A DNA stretch of 64,000 bases from Candidatus Thermodiscus eudorianus (GCA_015521085.1 WAOW01000005.1:124001-188000); one strand, 5' to 3'. Counted from the first letter of the stretch, positions 34,931 through 44,817 are shown. A program made the numbers and translations. The notes: generated by a model not told the origin, from the letters alone.

Positions 34931-35521
34931 ATGGCTAGGGAGGAGGGCAAGGTCTACGTAGGAAACCTGGATGTAGCCGCTAAGAGCGCTAGGAAACTCT
35001 TGTTGGGCAAGTTAAGACTAGGAAAACTAGTCGATTGGGGAACCGCCTTCTCGTTATGGCCAGTGCACCTCACGACGAGCTGCTGTGGCTGTGAGTTCGC
35101 CGCCGCCTGGAGCCCCAAATACGATAACGAGCAGCATGGAGCTCTACCATGGGTTGGTGCTAGGCAGACGAACATGATCCTGGTAGAGGGTACTGTCTCT
35201 AAGAAGATGGCTTGTGCTGTTAGAGTCGTCTGGGAGCAAATGCCCCAGCCCAAGTTTGCTATAGCAATGGGTGCATGTGCGATCGATGGCGGTATATTCT
35301 ATAACAGCTATAACATAGTAAGGCCATGGGAGATCATACCAGTCGACGTATACATCCCGGGCTGTCCCCCTAGGCCGGAGGCTGTTGCGCGTGCAATAGT
35401 AGAGCTCCAGAGGAAGATTAGAAGCAAGGGCGTTGCCAGCAAGTTCGTAGAAGAGGGATGGAGGCCCGACAAGGAGTACGTTAAACCGAAGGAGGACCCC
35501 TGTTTCTGGTGGAGGGGTTAG
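34931..35521 (+). CDS. nuoB: complex I subunit B (N2 cluster)
   Basis: A 196-residue peripheral subunit carrying the terminal [4Fe-4S] cluster N2 that passes electrons to quinone. Ligands are visible in TTSCCGCEF, MGACAIDGG and IPGCPPRPEA. A further cysteine in the CCGC string is additional. GTG 34919 and ATG 34925 are also in frame, but GGGGTG nine bases before ATG 34931 is the best fit. It overlaps the longer possible form of nuoC. Confidence 0.95.
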   Translation: MAREEGKVYVGNLDVAAKSARKLLLGKLRLGKLVDWGTAFSLWPVHLTTSCCGCEFAAAWSPKYDNEQHGALPWVGARQTNMILVEGTVSKKMACAVRVVWEQMPQPKFAIAMGACAIDGGIFYNSYNIVRPWEIIPVDVYIPGCPPRPEAVARAIVELQRKIRSKGVASKFVEEGWRPDKEYVKPKEDPCFWWRG

Positions 35522-35523
35522 CC

Positions 35524-36012
35524 ATGGATAAGGATGCACTGGTGGCTATGATAAAGGAGAAGCTCGGCGATATGATAGTTTCCATCGAGGAAGGGAAGGA
35601 CTTGATTCATGTAGAGGTATCGGTTGATAGCATTGTCGAGGCAGCTAGAAGAATGAAGGAGATGGGTTTTGACCATGTGAAGGATGTAACCGCCATCGAC
35701 TACCCTAAGGAGAACGTGATTAAGATATTCTACCACGCCTCTAGCTATGGAAACACGGACTTGTCGAGATACATCGTCGGCATCGGATACAGTATCCCGA
35801 GGGACAGGACTAGCGTTCCCTCACTCTACTATGTATGGACCACTGCGGACTTCCAGGAGAGGGAAGTGTACGAGGGCTTCGGGATAGTATTCGAGGGCCA
35901 TCCCGATATGAGGCCACTCCTCCTCGCTCCGCCCATCGCCGAGAAGAGACCTTTGAGGAAGGACTTCGTAGTGAAGGAGGAACCCATCTTCAAAGCGCCT
36001 AAGAAGAAGTAG
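35524..36012 (+). CDS. nuoC: complex I subunit C
   Basis: A 162-residue peripheral-arm subunit (30 kDa type). The signature WTTADFQEREVYEGFGIVFE followed by GHPDMRPLLLAP matches the family, though the usual W-x-x-x-(N)WxEREVxDLFG core is slightly altered (YEGFG for DLFG). ATG 35524 is supported by GGAGGGG upstream; GTG 35509 is in frame inside the end of nuoB. NuoC and NuoD form the quinone-site module. Confidence 0.93.
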   Translation: MDKDALVAMIKEKLGDMIVSIEEGKDLIHVEVSVDSIVEAARRMKEMGFDHVKDVTAIDYPKENVIKIFYHASSYGNTDLSRYIVGIGYSIPRDRTSVPSLYYVWTTADFQEREVYEGFGIVFEGHPDMRPLLLAPPIAEKRPLRKDFVVKEEPIFKAPKKK

Positions 36013-36024
36013 GGGGTGGATGAC

Positions 36025-37272
36025 GTGTCTGGTATGGTTTCTGCAAGGGGCTCTGTAGGGTTCAACGACCTCAAGCTTCCTGGAGCGTGGAGCAGAAAGC
36101 TCTCAAAGAATCTCTACGAGGTGTTTATAGGCCCACAGCACCCAGGCTCGGGTCACATGAGAATAATAATCAGGATCGACGGCGACGTCATAGTCGAAGC
36201 CGACCCGGATATGGGATACGTGCATAGAACCATGGAGAAGCTTGGAGAGGGGAGAGAGTGGATAAAGGGCATACCCCTATATGAGAGGATGGCAATACAC
36301 GATGCGTGCAACGTGACGGAACCCTACGTGAGGGCGGTAGAGAAGTTACTAGGCGTTGACCCGCCCCTCCGGGCGAAATACCTGAGGGTACTCCTCTGCG
36401 AGATAAACAGGATAGCTGCATACCTCTACGGCTTCGGCATATTCGGCGTCTTCACAGGCCACTCGACCATGTACATGTGGCCATTCGGCGACAGAGAGGT
36501 ATGGATCGAGCTCGCAGACTGGCTAACGGGGGCAAGACTCACACACTCATACCCCGTATTCGGAGGAGTCAGGAGAGACATACCAGCGGGGTTCACAGAC
36601 CAACTCAGGAAGGCAATCCGGTATATGAGGAAGAGACTAGAGGAGTATAGGAAGATCTTCGTGGACAACCCCGTAATTAGAGCAAGGCTCGAGGATGTAG
36701 GCGTCATTCCAAGGAATCTCGCCATAGAGATCGGAGTAACAGGGCCAAACCTGAGGGCTAGTGGGGTCCTCTACGATGTCCGCTATAATGCTCCATACGA
36801 GGTCTATGACGAGCTGGACTTCGAGATCCCAGTATTCCAGGAGGGGGATGCACTGGCAAGGGTATGGCAGAGGGTCGAGGAGATAAAGCAGAGCCTAAGG
36901 ATACTGGAGCAGGTCGCTGACTGGCTCGACAAGCATCCTAGAGAACCGATCCTCCACGAGAGGTTCTGGAAAACAGCTCCCCCACTCTACAAGAAGGTGT
37001 TTGAAGCCGAGGGTAGGGCTAAGCTAGTCCCCCTCTATGCATTGTTGAAGGTTCCAAAGGGCAAGGCTTATGCAAGGGCCGAGACCGCCAGGGGCGAGAT
37101 ATCATATTATGTGGAGAGCGACGGCGGGAGTAAACCCTACAGGATCCGGATACACTCAGCTTCTGCTAGGAACGCGCTCGTATTCAAGTATATCGCGCCA
37201 GGCCACAGAGTCATGGATCTCCCCATAATCTATGGTAGCATCGACTACTTCCCGCCCGAGGCGGATAGATAG
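36025..37272 (+). CDS. nuoD: complex I subunit D
   Basis: A 415-residue 49 kDa-type subunit that forms the quinone pocket with NuoB. Signatures are IGPQHPGSGHMR near residue 36, DPDMGYVHRTMEKLGEGREW, and the C-terminal ALVFKYIAPGHRVMDLPIIY. The C-terminal ending ends GSIDYFPPEADR rather than the usual D-x-x-x-x-x-DR, but the final DR is retained. GGGGTG six bases before GTG 36025 sets the start. Confidence 0.95.
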   Translation: MSGMVSARGSVGFNDLKLPGAWSRKLSKNLYEVFIGPQHPGSGHMRIIIRIDGDVIVEADPDMGYVHRTMEKLGEGREWIKGIPLYERMAIHDACNVTEPYVRAVEKLLGVDPPLRAKYLRVLLCEINRIAAYLYGFGIFGVFTGHSTMYMWPFGDREVWIELADWLTGARLTHSYPVFGGVRRDIPAGFTDQLRKAIRYMRKRLEEYRKIFVDNPVIRARLEDVGVIPRNLAIEIGVTGPNLRASGVLYDVRYNAPYEVYDELDFEIPVFQEGDALARVWQRVEEIKQSLRILEQVADWLDKHPREPILHERFWKTAPPLYKKVFEAEGRAKLVPLYALLKVPKGKAYARAETARGEISYYVESDGGSKPYRIRIHSASARNALVFKYIAPGHRVMDLPIIYGSIDYFPPEADR

Positions 37273-37285
37273 GGGGTGGGTATAG

Positions 37286-38314
37286 ATGGGTATAGTGGAT
37301 ATAATAATTGAAATAATAACATGGCCCCCGCTCTGGCAACTCATTGTATTGGGGCTCATAGCTCCTCTGGCAGTGGTAATCGGAATACTCTGGTTCGAGA
37401 GGAAGACGGCTGGAAGAGTGCAGAGGCGTTTCGGCCCCCTGCATGTTTCGCCGAGGATAGGCGGCGCGTTCCAGTTGATCGCTGACTTGATGAGGTATGC
37501 CTTCCAGGAGATTATAATACCTAAGACCGTGGACAGAGCCGCGTTCCTCCTGGCGCCGCTCACGGCGCTCGTTGTAAGCATAGTGCCCCTGGTAGCCGTG
37601 CCCTTCACGAGTATACCCAAATGGTGGCCCATACCAATGGAGTATAGCGTGTTGATCTCGCTAGCTTTATCGACGGTGTCAGCGATATTCATAGTGATAG
37701 CTGGTTGGGCTAGTAACAATAAGTTCTCGATAATTGGCGGTTTAAGAGAGGCGTATATGATAACAGCCTACGAACTCATAGTCATATTATCGATACTCTC
37801 GACATCAGCAATGGTTTTGTCGTACAATTTCGTGGATATCGTGAATGCCCAGGTAGGCGGAAAGTGGTTCATAATAATGAACCCACTAGCATTCCTAGCA
37901 GCCTTCATAGGAGTCCTAATGTCGACTAGTGGCTTCCCCTTCGAAATCCCTGAAAGTGAGCATGAAGTGGTAGCGGGACCCTTCACCGAGTACTCAGGGC
38001 TACTCTATGGCATCAACATGGGTGCAGCCTACATCAAAAGGTTCGTATACTCTGTCTTCGTGACACTGGCATTCCTAGGTGGGTGGCTGCCATATCATCC
38101 AGGGCCGGGCTTTATCTCAGGCTACCTGCTACCCTCGATAGTTATAATCGTGAAGGCGACCATCCTAATGGCGATATTTAGCTTCTTCAGATCAGTTTAC
38201 GGTAGGTATAGGCTGGATCAAGCGCTCGATCTAGCCTGGAAGATGCTTTTCCCACTAGCCATACTAGGCTTCGGCCTGGGTATCTGGGAGGCTTATATCG
38301 GGTTGATCGGATGA
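37286..38314 (+). CDS. nuoH: complex I subunit H
   Basis: A 342-residue membrane subunit with about eight helices that links the quinone site to the proton channels. Signatures are ERKTAGRVQRRFGP near residue 47, the amphipathic LIADLMRYAFQEIIIP, and EIPESEHEVVAGPFTEYSGL near 225. Spacing of 13 bases from nuoD with GGGGGTG supports the ATG. Confidence 0.95.
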   Translation: MGIVDIIIEIITWPPLWQLIVLGLIAPLAVVIGILWFERKTAGRVQRRFGPLHVSPRIGGAFQLIADLMRYAFQEIIIPKTVDRAAFLLAPLTALVVSIVPLVAVPFTSIPKWWPIPMEYSVLISLALSTVSAIFIVIAGWASNNKFSIIGGLREAYMITAYELIVILSILSTSAMVLSYNFVDIVNAQVGGKWFIIMNPLAFLAAFIGVLMSTSGFPFEIPESEHEVVAGPFTEYSGLLYGINMGAAYIKRFVYSVFVTLAFLGGWLPYHPGPGFISGYLLPSIVIIVKATILMAIFSFFRSVYGRYRLDQALDLAWKMLFPLAILGFGLGIWEAYIGLIG

Positions 38315-38329
38315 GGGGGTGTAGTGGAG

Positions 38330-38881
38330 ATGCCGCCTAAGCCTGTGCAGAAGACGAAACCCGTTAGAGGGGTATTCCATGCCTTCAAGGGGAACCTAGA
38401 GGCAATCATGATCGGCGTGAAGTATTTCCTCGACCCGAAACGCTATACGCTGGTGTACCCGAAGGAATACACTAAGTTGAGGCAAGGGTACAGGGGGTTC
38501 ATAGTACTAGTCAAGGAGAAGTGTATAAACTGTGCTAGCTGCGCCAGGATCTGCCCTGCCGCCGCTATGAAAATGGTCCGGATACCAGAGCCGGACCCTA
38601 AGGATCCAAACAAGAAGAAGGTTAAGAACTGGCCCGTAATCAACTACCAGAGGTGTATATTCTGCGGCTACTGTGTCGATGTATGTCCGACAGAGGCATT
38701 GTACCATGTGCCCTACCACGACGTTGTATACGAGAATATGGCCGAGATGGATCTAGACCTGGAATCATTCCTCAAGCCGCCGGAGTATAAGACTGCGGAA
38801 GAGGGAGTACCGGTCCGATTCATAGTCGACGAGGAGAAGGGCCTCATAAAGGTCCCATACAAGGAGGGTGGTGAAGGGTGA
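38330..38881 (+). CDS. nuoI: complex I subunit I, 2[4Fe-4S] ferredoxin-like
   Basis: A 183-residue iron-sulfur subunit. Two intact ferredoxin motifs are visible: CINCASCARICPAAA and CIFCGYCVDVCPTEA, joined by a basic loop (DPKDPNKKKVKNWP). As no NuoE, NuoF or NuoG is encoded nearby, NuoI is the likely electron entry point of the complex. GTG 38324 is in frame, but GGGGTG eight bases upstream favours ATG 38330. Confidence 0.95.
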   Translation: MPPKPVQKTKPVRGVFHAFKGNLEAIMIGVKYFLDPKRYTLVYPKEYTKLRQGYRGFIVLVKEKCINCASCARICPAAAMKMVRIPEPDPKDPNKKKVKNWPVINYQRCIFCGYCVDVCPTEALYHVPYHDVVYENMAEMDLDLESFLKPPEYKTAEEGVPVRFIVDEEKGLIKVPYKEGGEG

Positions 38882-39360
38882 TGGAGGAGTACATACCATT
38901 CTTCGCAGCTATAGTCGGTACCTCCATGATACTCGCTGCTTACTACACTGTTAGGGGCAAGGATCTAGTCTACGCAAGCGGTTCACTTGCTATACTAGGC
39001 ATATTGAACGCTATATTGGTAGCCCTGCTCGGCTACACGCTAGTAGCCGTGTTCCTAGTACTCGTGTATGTTGGAGCGGCTGTTATGTTCATAATCATGA
39101 GCGTGTCAATGCTAGGCGGCGGAGGAGACGAGAAAAGGGACGAAGTATACGGTGCCTTCGCTGGGGCTAGCGTCGCGATATCATTATTCCTCTTACTGGC
39201 TGGAACAGGGCTCTACAAAGCGTTCGCTAGGCCCACGCACTTATCGATTGCAAGGGTTTCAGAGATCCTAGCCTCGGATTACGGTATAGTACTCGTGTTG
39301 TTGTTCGTTGCACTAGCAGCCACGCTTGTAGAGGCTATCTCAATAGCCCGGAGGGGGTGA
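38881..39360 (+). CDS. nuoJ: complex I subunit J
   Basis: A 159-residue membrane subunit with five predicted helices. The central VAVFLVLVYVGAAVMFIIMS segment is the conserved third helix whose pi-bulge region takes part in coupling. ATG 38881 overlaps the nuoI stop by one base; GTG 38878 is also possible. A glycine-rich, charged loop (GGGGDEKRDE) follows helix three. Confidence 0.92.
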   Translation: MEEYIPFFAAIVGTSMILAAYYTVRGKDLVYASGSLAILGILNAILVALLGYTLVAVFLVLVYVGAAVMFIIMSVSMLGGGGDEKRDEVYGAFAGASVAISLFLLLAGTGLYKAFARPTHLSIARVSEILASDYGIVLVLLFVALAATLVEAISIARRG

Positions 39361-39366
39361 TCGGGT

Positions 39367-39681
39367 ATGGGTTTCGTTGACGCGGCGACAGCGGGTGTTA
39401 CAGTGGTTACGGCATCAGTAATTGCCGGGCTAGCCGTCTATGGTATGTCCTCGTCGAGGAACTTCCTACGACAGATGTTATCCATAGAAGTGCTATTCAA
39501 TGCTATACTACTGGTTATTTTAGTGATCGCTGGAGTAAACCCAGCCTACACGACTGCGTTCGCAATTCTACTAGTATCCGTCGTCTCCGGAGAGGTTATC
39601 GTGCTCGTGTCGATCATCGTGGCATTCTACCGTGTAGCAAGGGAGCTAGACTCCACGGCGGTGGAAGAAGAGGGGGTGTAA
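39367..39681 (+). CDS. nuoK: complex I subunit K
   Basis: A 104-residue membrane subunit with three helices. The conserved glutamates expected in proton transfer are present in LSIEVLFNAILLVI and SVVSGEVIVLVSIIVAFYR. It is homologous to MrpC. It ends three bases before the nuoM ATG. Confidence 0.93.
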   Translation: MGFVDAATAGVTVVTASVIAGLAVYGMSSSRNFLRQMLSIEVLFNAILLVILVIAGVNPAYTTAFAILLVSVVSGEVIVLVSIIVAFYRVARELDSTAVEEEGV

Positions 39682-39684
39682 GTG

Positions 39685-41250
39685 ATGGAAGCTGGATTCC
39701 CTATATGGTGGCTTTCAGTCATCCTCCCCGTGCTCGTCGGCTTCATCGCACTGACCCAGAGGGAGAACGCAAAGCTAAACGCATGGCTTAGCGCAATCAC
39801 ACTACTGCTATCCGGTGTAGCAACATTTGCATACCTGTTAGCGGGCTCGATCAAAGAAGGAGTAGTGGATCCCTACAAGATAGACCTTTCGAGTCATGGC
39901 ATAGGAGAGTTCCGGATGATGGTTGACGGATTATCGGCTCCGGTCGTTATAGGAATAAGCATTGTAACGGGCCTGGTAGCCCTATACAGTATCAAGTACA
40001 TGACAACCCGGATAGCCGAAATGAGGCATGAGGGCGAGTCCCCACCCGGCATAGGATCGTACTTCTTCCTCTACGACCTATTCGCTGCTTCAATGCTGGG
40101 AATGGCCCTAGCAACAAACCTAATCGAGTTCTTCATATTCCTCGAACTTTCGCTAGTCTCTTCATTCCTTCTAATCGCATACTACGGTTACGGGGACCGG
40201 AGAAAAATCTCGCTACTCTACTTCATCTGGACCCACGTCGCAGGCGCGCTATTCCTAGTAGGTGTACTGTATTATGGAATCAATGCGGGTTCATTCGACG
40301 TCGTAAAAATAAGCCAAGCTGGGATAGCCTATGCGGCCCCCGCGTATACAGTGCTAGCAACTGGTGCAAAAATAGCAGCGGCGCTGGTAATAATAGGGCT
40401 CTTCATCAAGATGGCGGTTTTCGGAGTCCACATGTGGCTTCCCTACGCGCACGCAGAGGCTCCGACTCCGATATCGGCTCTCTTGTCGCCTAACCTGATC
40501 GGTATCGCGGGTTATGCGCTAGCCCGCTTCGCGATACCGTTGTTCCCAGACGTATTCGTTGAGGCTAGAGACTTTCTAGTCATACTGGGCCTGGTGACGA
40601 TAATCTACGGTGGTCTAGTAGCTCTGAGGCAGACCGACTTCAAGAGGCTCCTAGCATACTCAAGCGTCAGCCAGATGGGGTATCTCCTGCTTGGAATAGC
40701 TACTCTGACATCATATGGTATTGGAGGCGCAATGCTACACTACTTGAGTCACGCCTTCGGCAAGGCAGTCCTCTTCATGACAGCTGGCGTCTTCATCACA
40801 GAACTTCACGGGCTAAGAGATATTACGAAGATGGGAGGACTTGCAAGGGCCTATCCGCTAACTGCAGCCGCGGCCCTACTGGGATTCATGCACCTGGTAG
40901 GAATGCCGCCGGCCCTGGGTATGTGGAGCGAAGTCCTAATAACAATAGGAGTCGTTAAGACGTATGCTACATCATCGTATGGCCTCTTTATACTACTAGT
41001 TGCAGCCTTAATCGTGGCATTCGGAATTAGCGCGGCCTATGCCTTCATAACGATGAGGAGGATATTCTACGGACAATTCAAGGAGTACGTTAAGAACATG
41101 GGGGTCAAGCCTGGAATCGAGGTCTTAGACGGTTTCAAAGCGATAGTACTCTTGATAGCCATAATCGGGGTCTTCTACTTCGTAGCGATATCACCTGTGA
41201 TGGACTCGCTTAAACCAGCCTCTGAGATGATTGCGGCTTTATTGAGGTGA
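39685..41250 (+). CDS. nuoM: complex I antiporter-like subunit M
   Basis: A 521-residue proton-pumping subunit with about 14 helices. The core FGVHMWLPYAHAEAPTPISA and the lysine-bearing DFKRLLAYSSVSQMGYLLLG helices are those of NuoM/MrpD. The glutamate in FFIFLELSLVSSFLLI also fits. It precedes nuoL here, the reverse of the usual bacterial L-M order. GGGGGTG six bases upstream supports ATG 39685; GTG 39682 adds one residue. Confidence 0.93.
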   Translation: MEAGFPIWWLSVILPVLVGFIALTQRENAKLNAWLSAITLLLSGVATFAYLLAGSIKEGVVDPYKIDLSSHGIGEFRMMVDGLSAPVVIGISIVTGLVALYSIKYMTTRIAEMRHEGESPPGIGSYFFLYDLFAASMLGMALATNLIEFFIFLELSLVSSFLLIAYYGYGDRRKISLLYFIWTHVAGALFLVGVLYYGINAGSFDVVKISQAGIAYAAPAYTVLATGAKIAAALVIIGLFIKMAVFGVHMWLPYAHAEAPTPISALLSPNLIGIAGYALARFAIPLFPDVFVEARDFLVILGLVTIIYGGLVALRQTDFKRLLAYSSVSQMGYLLLGIATLTSYGIGGAMLHYLSHAFGKAVLFMTAGVFITELHGLRDITKMGGLARAYPLTAAAALLGFMHLVGMPPALGMWSEVLITIGVVKTYATSSYGLFILLVAALIVAFGISAAYAFITMRRIFYGQFKEYVKNMGVKPGIEVLDGFKAIVLLIAIIGVFYFVAISPVMDSLKPASEMIAALLR

Positions 41251-41256
41251 TACGGG

Positions 41257-43314
41257 ATGGAGGCTTCGGTAGCGGTTACCGGATTAATCCCCTGGTCTCT
41301 GATCTGGATGTTCCCATACCTGGGAGCCCTCATACTAGCACTACTATACCTAGCCGGGGTGAAGAACGAGAAGATATACGGCTGGGGCAGCGTACTTAGC
41401 ATAGCAGTGTCAGCGATCATCGCCACCATGGCCGCACAGAAGTTCTATGCCGAGGGACCCATCTACAGCTTATCGACAACAACATGGGTTCCATGGCTCA
41501 ACATAACGCTCGGAACCTACCTAGACGGTTTAGGCGTGATCATGTCCCTAGTCGTGTCATGGCTGAGCCTGCTCATAGCAATCTATAGTGTGAAGTACAT
41601 GGAAGGAGACTGGGGCGTCCAGAGATACTTCTTCTTCTTCACCTTCTTCGTAGCCAGCATGCTACTACTAGTAACCGCAGACAACCTAGTCCTAATGTTC
41701 ATCGGATGGGAAGGCACAGGACTAGCCAGCTACGCGCTAATAGGCCACTGGTACACAGACGAAGAGGAGTACTGGGTTGGAGTGCCCGGCAGGAAGGCCC
41801 TAGGCCAGCCAATGTACTTCGAGCCCAGCCACAGCGGCGTAAGAGCAATCCTCTTCACGAGGATAGGAGACATAGGACTCCTAATCGGAATGGCCGTCCT
41901 CTTCCTGCTCACAGGAACATTCAATATACCGGAACTAGCCGCCTCTGCGAGTTCCTGGATGGGATATCTTGCCACGAAGGGTATACTCGTCCCAGTCCTA
42001 GTCACCTTCAGCCTCGGAGCACTGGCTAAAAGCGCCCAGTTCCCGTTCCACGAATGGCTTGTAACCGCCATGACAGGCCCCACGCCAGTCTCAGCACTGA
42101 TCCACGCTGCCACGATGGTAAAGGCCGGCGTCTACTTCATGCTCCGCTTCGTCCCAATATTCTTCGCAGGAGCCTATGCTTTGCTTGGGGCTAATCCGGC
42201 GGCTGTAGAGGCCGCCAAGGAATACTTCCTGCTAATGGCGGGCCTGGGAGCAGTAACTGCATTCATGATGGCTACAATGGCGCTAGTTTCCAACGAGCTA
42301 AAACTAATCCTAGCCTACTCTACAGCAAGCCAGCTAGGATACATGTTTCTAGGGGCAGCCGCAGCAGGACTACTACTAGACAAGGGCTATGAGGGCCTAG
42401 CACTAGGTATCTCGGCTGGCTTATCCCACCTAGTAAGTCACGCCGTCTTCAAGGCAGCTCTGTTCCTCATCGCTGGCTGGCTTATCCACGTTGCCCACAG
42501 CAGGTTTATCGACCCGATGGGCAAGTATGCCAAGTACATGAAGATCACGGCCATAGCAATATGGCTAGCAGGTCTAAGCTTAATGGGCATACCACCGCTC
42601 AGTGGCTTCTTCTCAAAGGAACTAGTGCTGAAAACAGCGGAGGAGGCAGGATTTGGATGGGGCTACACGCTTGGAGTCGTGACAGCGGCCCTGACGGCGG
42701 CATATACTTTCAGGATGGTGCTGAGGGTATTCCACCTGGAACCGTATGAGAAGCATGAGGGCCATGAACCACACGAGGCCCCCGGACTCATGTTATGGCC
42801 GTACACGATACTCGCCGTAACGAGCTTGATACTAGGCCTATACTGGACCGGGACTGGAGGAGCTATAGCCAAGGCTATAGGCGAGACGTTGAGTGTAGAA
42901 GAGAGCATTCAGCTCTCGCTCCACATAACCACGGGAGTACTCACAGTGCTGAGCCTAGTATTCGCATCAATCATCATTGTATGGGCGCTCTATGTACCGC
43001 TGAAGGTCGACTTCCGCAGGCTGATAGCCGAGGCCGGATGGGCTAGGATCCTACACGACTTCCTATACGACAGATGGTATATCAACTCGATATACTATAT
43101 AGTGATCGTTGGAGGGTTCTCTGCGCTAGCATATCTACTCGGAGTAGTGGACTTCGGCATAGACATGCTCTACCATTACGCGATACCAGTCCTATTCATA
43201 CTAGGCGCCTCAGCGTTAAGAGCCCTCCACCGGGGAAAGACGAACTATTACATGATGCTCTACGTTTACTTCGCCGCGCTAATCCTACTCTTCGTATACC
43301 TCGCATGGGGGTGA
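41257..43314 (+). CDS. nuoL: complex I antiporter-like subunit L
   Basis: A 685-residue proton-pumping subunit, the largest of the three. Signatures are MFIGWEGTGLASYALIGHWY near residue 148, KSAQFPFHEWLVTAMTGPTP and VSALIHAATMVKAGVYF. A C-terminal amphipathic stretch and final helices (about 540-680) extend past the core, consistent with the lateral helix of NuoL. Confidence 0.95.
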   Translation: MEASVAVTGLIPWSLIWMFPYLGALILALLYLAGVKNEKIYGWGSVLSIAVSAIIATMAAQKFYAEGPIYSLSTTTWVPWLNITLGTYLDGLGVIMSLVVSWLSLLIAIYSVKYMEGDWGVQRYFFFFTFFVASMLLLVTADNLVLMFIGWEGTGLASYALIGHWYTDEEEYWVGVPGRKALGQPMYFEPSHSGVRAILFTRIGDIGLLIGMAVLFLLTGTFNIPELAASASSWMGYLATKGILVPVLVTFSLGALAKSAQFPFHEWLVTAMTGPTPVSALIHAATMVKAGVYFMLRFVPIFFAGAYALLGANPAAVEAAKEYFLLMAGLGAVTAFMMATMALVSNELKLILAYSTASQLGYMFLGAAAAGLLLDKGYEGLALGISAGLSHLVSHAVFKAALFLIAGWLIHVAHSRFIDPMGKYAKYMKITAIAIWLAGLSLMGIPPLSGFFSKELVLKTAEEAGFGWGYTLGVVTAALTAAYTFRMVLRVFHLEPYEKHEGHEPHEAPGLMLWPYTILAVTSLILGLYWTGTGGAIAKAIGETLSVEESIQLSLHITTGVLTVLSLVFASIIIVWALYVPLKVDFRRLIAEAGWARILHDFLYDRWYINSIYYIVIVGGFSALAYLLGVVDFGIDMLYHYAIPVLFILGASALRALHRGKTNYYMMLYVYFAALILLFVYLAWG

Positions 43315-43320
43315 TAGTGT

Positions 43321-44724
43321 ATGGTCTCAACAGTTACGTATATTGAAGCTGGGCTCTACAGCATCCTCGCAATAGCTCTAATCATACCACTCGCATCCAT
43401 GGCAACTTCACGAACGAGCAAACTAGTACACGCTCTAACCTGGCTAGCGGTATTCATATTCGCATTAGTGGCCATAGCGACATACACTAGCACACCGCTA
43501 AACCTCTATGGCGGCGTAATCCAGCACGATAAATTCACCGCATTATTGCTGAATTCGATAGCGCTAACCGCCGCCATATCCCTTCTATCAGCGAACAAGG
43601 AACCAGCCTACTGGGAGAGCAGCCCCGCCTACTATAGCTTACTACCACTGGCACTATTCGGAACATTCTTCCTGCTCGGCGCCGCCGACGCACTCATGGT
43701 CCTGGCAACCTGGCTACTCGTATCCATTATAAGCTACGTCATGCTGGCTCTACCAGCGGACAAGGCCAGTAGAGGTGCAGCAGTCCAATACATATTCATC
43801 GGGGCCATAGCCACCTTATTCCTAGCAATATGGGTAGGAGGAGAATACGTACTCTCTTCGCAAGCCGGCAAGATGGGGTTCACCATAACAAGCCTGACGC
43901 TAGATAAGTTCAGTGCTCTAGTTCTAATCACGGCGATTGTAGCTCTAGGCTTCAAGATAGGGATAGTACCATTCCACTGGTGGCTACCAAGCGTATACTC
44001 CAACGGCAACGGCTATATGGTTAGCATCGTTACCGGAATGATCAAGATAGCATTCATAGGACTAGTGGCTAGGGTTATACTCAACTCATCCCTAAACCCG
44101 CTAGTTTCAGGGAATATAGCCCTCATACTAGCAGCTCTAGCCGTGCTGACAATGACTTACGGAAACATAGCGGCTTTAACTACAAGGAATCTCCAGAAAT
44201 TACTAGCTTACAGTAGCATCGCTCAGGTCGGCTACATACTGGTGGGCCTCACCGCACTGGCCTACCTTGCAGGTACCGGGAGCACGAACGTAAGCCTAGC
44301 CCTAGCGGCTATAGTGATCCACGCAACCGCCTACGGAGTGGCTAAAGCAGCTCTATTCCCGCTGAATGTCGACGAGAAGAGCCTAGACAAGCTGAGAGGC
44401 CTCTTATCAAAAGACAAGCTAGCCGCTGCTTCGACCGCGATATTATTGCTAAGCCTGCTCGGCCTGCCACCCCTACTAGGCTTCTGGGGCAAGTTCTACC
44501 TGTTCTACGCTGCTTCGTCTTACTCAATAATACTAGTGGCTATAGCATTAATTAACAGTGCTATAAGCTCGGCCTACTACGTAAGGGCTATAAGAGAACT
44601 TGTCGCGTCGGAGCCGACGGAAGTGACTCCCAGATGGCATGTAGTCGCAGCTATTCTAATCGCTGCTCTCGCAACCCTGGCGTTGGGATTCATAGCTCCC
44701 TATTACGTAACAAGTCTAAGCTAA
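43321..44724 (+). CDS. nuoN: complex I antiporter-like subunit N
   Basis: A 467-residue membrane subunit with about 13-14 helices. The middle part FKIGIVPFHWWLPSVYSNGN, followed by VSIVTGMIKIAFIGLVARV, is NuoN-like. The lysine-bearing LQKLLAYSSIAQVGYILVGL helix is retained. It closes the nuo operon, in which all genes are spaced 0-15 bases apart. A T-rich stretch follows at 44738. Confidence 0.92.
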   Translation: MVSTVTYIEAGLYSILAIALIIPLASMATSRTSKLVHALTWLAVFIFALVAIATYTSTPLNLYGGVIQHDKFTALLLNSIALTAAISLLSANKEPAYWESSPAYYSLLPLALFGTFFLLGAADALMVLATWLLVSIISYVMLALPADKASRGAAVQYIFIGAIATLFLAIWVGGEYVLSSQAGKMGFTITSLTLDKFSALVLITAIVALGFKIGIVPFHWWLPSVYSNGNGYMVSIVTGMIKIAFIGLVARVILNSSLNPLVSGNIALILAALAVLTMTYGNIAALTTRNLQKLLAYSSIAQVGYILVGLTALAYLAGTGSTNVSLALAAIVIHATAYGVAKAALFPLNVDEKSLDKLRGLLSKDKLAAASTAILLLSLLGLPPLLGFWGKFYLFYAASSYSIILVAIALINSAISSAYYVRAIRELVASEPTEVTPRWHVVAAILIAALATLALGFIAPYYVTSLS

Positions 44725-44735
44725 TCAATTCTAAA

Positions 44736-44746
44736 CTCTTTTTATC
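44736..44746 (+). terminator. T-rich stretch after nuoN (possible terminator and/or TATA element)
   Basis: CTCTTTTTATC sits 12 bases after the nuoN stop. T tracts terminate archaeal transcription, but the same bases, about 75 upstream of the next start, could be a TATA element for the decarboxylase. I cannot separate the two uses. Confidence 0.35.
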
Positions 44747-44817
44747 TATTGCCTTACATCCTTACAGGTGTAATTGTAGTTCACAGTAGAGCAGAAGGTA
44801 GGGGTGGAATATAACCC

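Noticed and set aside
35144-35539. 131-codon minus-strand frame across nuoB
   Set aside because: Antisense shadow of the conserved NuoB sequence; no ribosome binding site or family features.
41706-42029. 107-codon frame inside nuoL
   Set aside because: Arg/His-rich alternate frame of a conserved membrane protein, typical of a shadow.
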